From Lactuca virosa (taxonomy: Eukaryota > Streptophyta > Magnoliopsida > Asterales > Asteraceae), in assembly GCA_928212115.1 (NCBI GenBank), contig CAKMRJ010000001.1, forward strand, positions 183,458,606 to 183,522,605: a stretch of DNA of 64,000 nt, read 5' to 3'. The notes under the pieces were generated by a model. It had not been told where the DNA came from. It saw only the letters and a list, made by a program, of their open reading frames with translations, and did no database searches. This document shows, piece after piece, positions 57,087 to 64,000 of this stretch. Position 1 is the first letter of the stretch, and each line of letters starts with the position of its first letter. The position numbers and the translations under genes were made by a program.

Positions 57087-57911
57087 TGTGAATTTTTTTT
57101 AATTAGGTGTCTAAGCCTATAACTATAATTGATATATACTTAAATTGATAGCAACACTATCCTTTTGGGTTACCCTCATGACTAGCAACTAGATAGGATG
57201 ATTTTAGAGAAAGAGGTTGATTTATTATTTGATTAATAAAATGAAATAAATAGTTTATTAATATATTATAAAGATAATATATTCATTAGAAATAGTAATA
57301 TTGAATCAGAAATTAATTGGAATTAATTTTGGGATTAAAAGAATTAATTAAAAGTGTAGGGACTGATGTGTAATTGTTCAATAGTTGCGCAAGAGGCAAT
57401 CTAGAACCCTCCATAGGCCTAGGACCGTTTTCTTATGGCCTAAGGGTTTTTAGAATGGTCGTTTGTAAATCAATAGGAAGGTGGATAACTGCCTAGTTTA
57501 AGATTATCTTGGATTAGGTTTTATCTAGGGTTTCTTGACTGCACTATATAAACAGCCTAAACCCTCTAATTTTCGGCCACATGTTCTTTCGAAGACGTAG
57601 CCGAAAATTTGAGCCTCTCTCATCCTTCTCAATCATTCTCCTTTGCTATAGTTGGGTGTGAACCACTAGAGGCGTGAAATTTGTGACGCTTGCACTCAAG
57701 GCTTCAACAACACAAGGATTTGGATTGTTATTACCATATAACAATAAGAGTATGAATCTTCTAACCCTAATTGTGTATTTCGATTATGTACTAGTATGTT
57801 AGGGTTTTCTACCGTGTTGTTTAAGTTGTATATTCAATTAGAGAAAACATAAATCAAAATTTTAGGGTTGAATGCACACATAGGATAACATGTTTTTCAT
57901 AATACCCATCA
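57087..57911 (+). mobile_element. 5' LTR of element G
   Basis: The end (cccatca, 57911) is fixed by the primer site. The start is placed at tgtgaattttt by alignment to tgttggatttagtgtctaag in F and is approximate. The TATA box tatataaa is at 57545-57552. The splice donor equivalent is weak (aaga/GTATGA near 57750). Confidence 0.75.
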
Positions 57912-57912
57912 G

Positions 57913-57923
57913 TGGTATCAGAG
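57913..57923 (+). other. Primer binding site of element G
   Basis: tggtatcagag, one base after the LTR. Confidence 0.9.
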
Positions 57924-59151
57924 AGTAGATTTAATTTTCCATAGAATTGATACAATGGTTGAACTTGAACAAGAAGGATCTAACAGAATCGTCATTCTGT
58001 TCCGCAAACACGGCGTTGTGTTCTTCTACCACGACATGTTGGCCTGCGAATTTTTCCTGACATGGCGTTGTGATTGTTTACCACGGCATGTTGTACTGTC
58101 AGATCCTCAATTTTCGGTTTTAAAGATATCTCATGAATTGATTAGGATAATTACCTTTAGTAATGTTTTTAATTATATAAAACTAAATATTTTAAAAGTA
58201 ATTTGATATCTTATCTTGAATTCGTGATTGGTTTATTTTAATTTAATTAATTGAATATTAATTTTGAGATCTTAAAATATAACCTAATATTTTTGAAAAA
58301 GTTTTAAAAATACACCCTTATATTATATGTAACATTAAAGGTATAATATTACTATATATATAAGACAAGTGATTCTAACCACTAGTACGCCTCATTCACG
58401 AAGCTGATATATAAGGTGAGTTTAAGGAAGCGGCTTATAAAATGACCGCCATCGGGTATCCACTTTTACCCACCGCTCCTTTGATTGTTGGAGGGTCGTT
58501 AGCCGAACGGGTTTGATAAGACAACCTAATCCTCATTAATAAGTATGATGAATTATAAAGTAACTAAACATATTTTTTATAAGAAAATCCAAATCTTAGT
58601 TACTTTAGGAAAAATGTGAAATTGTATGCTAACCCATGAAATTACACATTGCACTTTATGAGTCGTTAGTGGAGCGTGTGTGGTTAACCGACACTAATAG
58701 GGACGAATAAAGAGTGGCGAGGGGTGTCTCGTAAATTATTATTGATTAATGGAGAGCATGTGGCTAACCGACACATTGAAATGAGATGATAAATGACATC
58801 AAGTGTACCAAGTTAATTTGCATGGTTATTCACATCTTGTTTGTGATCCTCGGTATCCCAGTCACAAATGGAAGAGAATAATCGATATTAAACATGCCAT
58901 CGAAAAGTTCAATAATTCTCAAAAGATCTAGGAATTTCTTTTTAAAAACTAAATTCGTTTAAATTTCGTTTTTCGATGGTGAAATTGGTAAATCGTCATT
59001 TACATACCTTTATGTAATTTACAATTAGATTCCAACATCCCTTTTCTAAGTTGTAAATTATTTAGTTGGATCCTGGCCTTGATATTTCATTTTGGGTGTT
59101 CTATTGAGGATTGTTCTTATCTAACTAAAACTATCTTTTCTACTCTTTCAG
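57924..59151 (+). ncRNA. Structured noncoding leader of element G
   Basis: It shares with E and F the cctcattcacgaag block (58390-58403), GCGG..tataaaat..CCGC (58430-58449), GGGTA..TACCC (58454-58471) and two TTA(G/A)TG..CA(C/T)T(A/G)A hairpins (58666-58697 and 58746-58779). It also holds CpG words of the type acggcgttgtg and ccacggcatgttg (58002-58095). It ends tctactctttcAG just before ATG 59152. Confidence 0.65.
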
Positions 59152-61330
59152 ATGTCAAATCCACTTGATGCTTCTGGTTCCTCCCCCTCCTTTAACAACA
59201 ACAACTTCTCTCTGTTGAAAATCTGCTCGAAGGTGCAATTGGATGACACCAATTACATTGATTGGATGCGTAACATCAAGATGGCCCTGCACTTCAACGA
59301 CAAAGAATACATCCTTGAAAAACTTTTGGATGAGATCGACGAAACAAAGGCCACTCCTGAAGAAATGGTCGCCTACAGAAAACACTATAATGATGCCACA
59401 AAATTTGCGTGCATCATGGTGGCGACAATGACTCCAGGATTGCAAAGGCACTATGAGGATTATTAGTCGTACGAGATGAACAACGACGTTATGGAGAAAT
59501 ACCATAATCGAGCTCGTCAAGAATAGTACGAGGTGTTAAAGTCCCTCATTGCTAGCAAGATGAAGGATGGAGAGTCTGTGAGCAACCACATTTCGAGAAT
59601 GCAATGATACTTGGATAGGCTAATCAAGCTCAATGTGAATTTTGACGAAGAGTTGGCAATCGACGTAGTGTTGAATTCTCTGTCAAGTTGTTATGATTAG
59701 TTCATATTAACTTATCATTTTAACAACAACAATGAAACCACTTTGTCACAATTGCACAACCTCCTTCGACAGGCTGAAGCCGGAATGAAGGGAAAGGTAT
59801 TGCTTCATCTCCTACAAGTGCACCTGTTCTGGCCATAGGGCAAGGGAAAGGGAAGAAGAGGAAAGGTCGTCCCAAACAAAACTGGAAGGGAACGCCTCAA
59901 GTTGGGTCGTCAAGTACAGGCCCCACGGGAAAATCCAGTTCTGATGCTCCCCCTATCTCTGACCCTAAGGAGGCCACTTGCTTCTATTGCAATGACAAGG
60001 GGAATTGGAAACGAAGTTGCCCGAAATACTTGCATGATATCAAGGATGACAAGGTGAAGCTAACATTGGTAGGTATTTACACTATCTTATCTAATAACTC
60101 ATCATATTGTCATTCTTGGGTCCTTGATACATGATGTGGGTTTCACATTTGTTCTGATCTGCAGGGGCTAAGAAGAAGTGGGGATGTGGTGCATGGAAGG
60201 ATGAGCTTGATCATGGGGAATAGGAGATCTTCACTTGTCACCAAGATTGGAGTTTATAGCTTAATGCTTAGTAGTAGGTTACATTTAGATTTAATAAATT
60301 GTTGCGACTCGTCAGAGATGACACGAAACATTATTTCATTTCATGCTTTATTTAAACAAGGTTATAGATAATCTTTTGATGATATAAATGGTTCTATTTT
60401 TGCTTATAAAAATGGCGTGTTTTATTTTTGAAGCTTTACCTTGTGATGGTATGTATGAAACTGTGATAATTATACACAATTTAGGAAATAGTGTTTTTCA
60501 TATTGATTCGTCTAATGGTATAGACAAAGCGTGTTTGTGGCATTGTCGTCTTGGACATGTTAACAAGAAACGCATGGCCCAACTCCAAAAAGATGACACA
60601 TGCGAGTCTTGTTTATTGGGAAAGATGACAACATCACCTTTCAGTGGTTGTTATGAAAGAGGTGAAGGATTGTTGGATCTCATGCATACAAAAGTGTGAG
60701 GGCCCTTTAGATCCACCACAAGGGATGCAAATCGATTCTATGTGAATTTTACTACTGATTATAGTAGGTATGGCTATATCTACTTAATCAAGCATAAGTC
60801 AGAAACCTTTGAAAAGTTCAAAGAGTTCAAACAAGAAGTCGAGAATCAATTGGGCAGTAAGATAAAGATGCTTAGATCTGATAGAGGCGATGAGTATCTT
60901 AGTATTGAGTTCCACGACTACCTCAAGGAATGTGAAATAGTTTCATAATTAACTCCTCCTAGGACACCACAACTTAATGGTGTAGCTGAGAGGCATAATC
61001 GAACCTTTTTGGACATGTTTCGTTCCATGATGAGTCGAGATTTACTTCCACTCTTTTTCTGGGGGTATGCCTTAGAGACTGCCACCCACATTCTTAATCT
61101 TGCCTAACAAAAAAAGTTGCCAAAACACCTCACGAGATGTGGACAGGGAAGGTACCCTCATTAGCACATATCAAGGTTTGGGGTTGTGAAGCTTTCGTAA
61201 GACGAGAGACTCACGATAAACTTGAACCTCGCAGTGAGAGATTTATTCTTATCGGCTACCCACAAAAGTATTTTGGATATTTGTTCTACGTACCTAGTGA
61301 GAACATGGTTTTTGTATCACGAAGGGGAGT

Positions 61331-61368
<38 letters not shown>

Positions 61369-63063
61369 GAGAGAGCTCATATGCAAAGAGGATAATGGGA
61401 GTAGTATTGATCTTGAAGGAATTCAAGAGTCACACGGTGAAGACACTTCTGAAAATACTAGGGCTCAACCTTAGGAAGAAATTCTAGTTGAACCAATTGA
61501 AGAGTCGTTACCTCTTAGGCATTCCACTAGAGTTAGAGTAAAACCAGAGTTCTTTGGTTTCCATATTACCACAGAAGGTGATATATTTATCACTGATAGT
61601 ACACTGGTAAATTTGGATGAACCACCTAACTACAAGGAAGCCATGGCAGGCCCTGAGTCAGCCAAGTGGAAAGAGGCAACGGACTGGGAGATCAAGTCCA
61701 TGTATGACAATCAAGATTAGAATTTGGTTGACAATCCATCAGGTCGTAAGACAGTTGGGTGCAAATGCATCTTTAAGAAGAAGACCGACATGAATAGAAA
61801 GGTACACACCTTCAAGGCTCGACTGGTTGCGTAAGGCTTTACTCAAATCCCAGGGGTTGACTATGACGAGACGTTCTCACCAGTGGCTTAGATTAAATCT
61901 ATTAGGATAATGCTCGCCATAACTGCATTTCATGATTATGAAATTTGGCAGATGGATTTCAAAACTGTTTTCCTTAATGGGAAGTTGGTTGTGGATGTTT
62001 ACATGAGTCAGCTAGAGGGTTTTATGGATGCAAAATATCCATATAGAGTGTGTAAGCTTTAGAAATCGATCTATGGATTGAAACAAGCTTCTCGCATATG
62101 AAATCTTTGTTTTGACGAGCAATTTAAAGAGTTTAGTTTCTCTAGAAGTGAAGATGAATCTTGTGTATATGTCAAATCTAGTGGGAGTATAGTAAACTTT
62201 CTGGTATTGTATGTTGATGACATACTTCTTATAGGAAACGACATTCCAAATTTGCAAGAGGTTAAGTGTTGGCTTGGAAAGTGTTTCGCTATGAAGGATC
62301 TGGGAGAGGCTGCTTATATTCTAGAGATAAGGATTTTGAAAGAAAGGAGTAAAAGGTTGATTGGACTTAGTCAAAGTACATACTTGGATAAGGTACTAAC
62401 GCGTTTTGGTATGGAAAATTCCATGAAAGGAGAATTGCCTATACGGAGTAATACCAAACTGAGTAAGACTAAGATGCCGAGTATTGGTGCAGAAATAGCA
62501 TAAATGAGTAGAGTTTTGTATGCTTCCGCCGTTGGATCTATCATGTATGCTATGCCATGTACTCGCCCTGATGTGGCTTTTTCTTTGATCATGGTCAGTT
62601 GTTATCATGGAAATCCAGGTAGAGCTCACTTGATAGTAGTTAAGACTATTCTTAAGTGTCTTCGAAGAACTAAGGACTGGGTCCTAGTGCTTGGTGGCAG
62701 TGATAACTTAAGAGTAATTGGGTATAGTGACGCCAACTTTCAGACAGAAAAAGACAACTTTCATTCTCAATATGGATGGGTATTTACTTTTAATGGAGGA
62801 GCAGTAACTTGGAAAAGTTCCAAACAAGAGACAATCGTTGATTCTATGTGTGAATACGAGTACATAGCAGCGAGCGAAGCATCAAAGGAGGCAATTTGGT
62901 TAAAGAACTTTATTGGAGATCTTGGAATTGTTCCATCTATCAAGGAACAATTGGAGATTTTCTGCGATAATGACGGGGCGGTTGCCTTAACAAAGGAACC
63001 AAGAGATCATGGCAGATCGAGACATATCGATAGAAAATACCATTTCATCAGACATAGAGTAGA
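59152..63063 (+). pseudogene. Element G gag-pol, truncated in RNase H
   Basis: Start ATG 59152 (MSNPLDASGSS). The gag frame has stops at 59464, about 59524 and 59605, and a frameshift near 59800. The zinc knuckle near 59980 lacks its histidine (CFYCNDKGNWKRSC). The protease motif is broken by a stop directly after VLDT (about 60130). Integrase has HCRLGH, CESCLLGK and DYSRYGY. Reverse transcriptase has YVDDILLIG (62207). RNase H reads FCDNDGA and RKYHFIRHRV before the break. A GA microsatellite disrupts the linker at 61332. Confidence 0.88.
61332..61377. repeat. (GA)n microsatellite inside element G pol
   Basis: A GA run of about 20 repeats with one interruption, located exactly where F encodes cacgagagagagctc. 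The run therefore grew out of a short coding GA stretch. Confidence 0.9.
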
Positions 63064-64000
63064 TGTAACATACACGTTCAGTTATCGTGTTTTATAATGA
63101 ATAATATTATGAAATATATATGAATTTGAGTATTGAGTTCTAACAGATAGTTTTTACTTGAATTGAAGTAAAACTATGTTTAGAATCATTCAGAATGTTT
63201 TGGAAGTCCTATGAGATTCTGAACAAAAGTCAGATATTGAAATTTAATGAAAATATAAAATTTGAAATAAGTATAATTTTATTATTGAAAGTTGTAAAGA
63301 ATCTCGTTAGAAACATTTAGGCGAAAACCTCATCGAAATCGGAGTTATAACGAAGAAGTTAGGAGCAATCAAAGATCCGCGACAAAACCGGCAAACACTA
63401 TTTAGCGCAAAAAGTGAGTTTCCGATAAACTACTTTTTAGCTTTAGTGATCTAAACGAAAGACGTAGTATTCGTTAAACCGAGAATTTTCATAAAAAGAA
63501 CGTCCAAATCTGACTTCGTATGAGGAAGTTATTATTTTTCTAAGTTTCGGAATAGCAGTAGACAGCTAGAAACTCGAAATAAAGATCGAGTGATTTTTAG
63601 CCGACACAACCTAAACGAGAATTGAAGGTCTCGTATATAGTAGTGCAACGGTAAAAAGACAGACGAAAACGGACATCGGATGAAGAAGTTATGAATTTTT
63701 AACGGAGTTTCCTGTCCCGGTCTGTTAAAAATACTAATATTACAAATAATATCAAAATTAGCCGATGGTGTCTAAACGAAAGTTGTAGAGCATAATTTTA
63801 CCTACGCGTGCATATAAAGAACGTCGAAAACTGAGCTCGTATGCGAAAGTTATTGATTTTAGAAGTTCGGGACATAAAATTCGAAAAAATCACTAAAACC
63901 GAGGAATTTCGCATGGTCAGACTTCGGCCACGTCACCCTCGCTCGCAGCATGCCGCGTGTCCGAAGATGATGAGTCATCCGAGGCCAGCTGTCGACCCGT
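63064..64000 (+). mobile_element. Start of a further gypsy-type LTR, cut by window end
   Basis: Copia coding similarity stops at 63063 and tgtaacatac follows, a typical gypsy LTR start in this window (compare tgtaacattcc at 1791). There is no coding sequence. Inside are about four diverged repeat units with a gaag(aa)gttat core, near 63350, 63520, 63690 and 63850. The gypsy assignment is inference. Confidence 0.5.
63300..63880 (+). repeat. Diverged about 160-bp tandem units
   Basis: Recurrent blocks taaacgaaa-gt-gta, aagaacgtc-aaatctgac/cgaaaactgag and cgtatg-g-aagttat occur about every 160 bp (cores near 63350, 63520, 63690 and 63850). The pattern suggests ancient tandem duplication within this LTR-like sequence. 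Confidence 0.6.

Larger units (their letters stand above)
57087..63063 (+). mobile_element. Copia element G, 3' truncated
   Basis: A relative of F with 5' LTR, primer site, structured leader and gag-pol. It stops inside RNase H at 63063, where sequence starting tgtaaca takes over. There is no 3' LTR. The coding region carries many stops and is older than F. Confidence 0.85.

Overview
This window is plant nuclear DNA, almost certainly from the retrotransposon-rich, gene-poor part of a large eudicot genome. An Asteraceae such as lettuce is my best guess, but that rests on remembered repeat style and not on any diagnostic gene. I found no host protein gene, tRNA, rRNA or CRISPR array. Nearly everything can be assigned to Ty1/copia or Ty3/gypsy LTR retrotransposons. 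They are nested in one another and all are broken by stops, frameshifts, deletions or truncation.

Layout. 1-883 is an LTR fragment of gypsy-like family P. 1791-3404 is a solo LTR of the same family with a perfect 5-bp target duplication (AATTC). 4147-4864 is the 3' LTR of minus-strand copia element C. Element C is interrupted by minus-strand copia element B (5515-26371, SIRE/Maximus-like, duplication GTTAA). Element B is itself interrupted inside pol by plus-strand chromodomain gypsy element A (10699-22470, duplication CTATG). This is a three-level nest with both inner insertion sites readable to the base. C resumes at 26372 and ends at a junction near 27047. There gypsy element D (minus strand, 27047-35361, same broad clade as A) begins with a truncated 3' LTR. 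D sits in the 5' LTR of copia element E (plus, to 42658), whose pol is badly decayed. 42680-45238 holds copia and LTR-like debris (family R). Copia element F (45239-53240, both LTRs, near-complete gag-pol) is inserted in R. 53246-56312 is more R plus the 5' end of a minus-strand copia (H). 57087-63063 is copia element G, cut off at 63064 by what looks like the start of another gypsy-type LTR running off the window.

How the parts work. In the gypsy elements the order is LTR, Met-tRNA primer site, gag, protease, reverse transcriptase, RNase H, integrase, chromodomain, polypurine tract, LTR. In the copia elements integrase precedes reverse transcriptase. Every primer site I could read is tggtatcagagc or a decayed form of it.

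Most interesting signals. (1) Copia elements C/E/F/G share a long noncoding leader. Where it is preserved (E, F, G) it contains several hairpins whose stems differ by compensatory base changes, including a tandem pair of hairpins presenting the palindrome GGTTAACC. (2) A consensus splice donor in the LTR and an acceptor abutting the gag ATG bracket that leader and the primer site, so splicing would separate a Gag mRNA from a packageable, primable genomic RNA. (3) Several unrelated families each carry a private CpG-containing palindromic word, placed next to the TATA box and again as an array in the transcribed leader. (4) The gypsy LTRs contain candidate introns wholly inside the LTR. All comparisons were made by eye.
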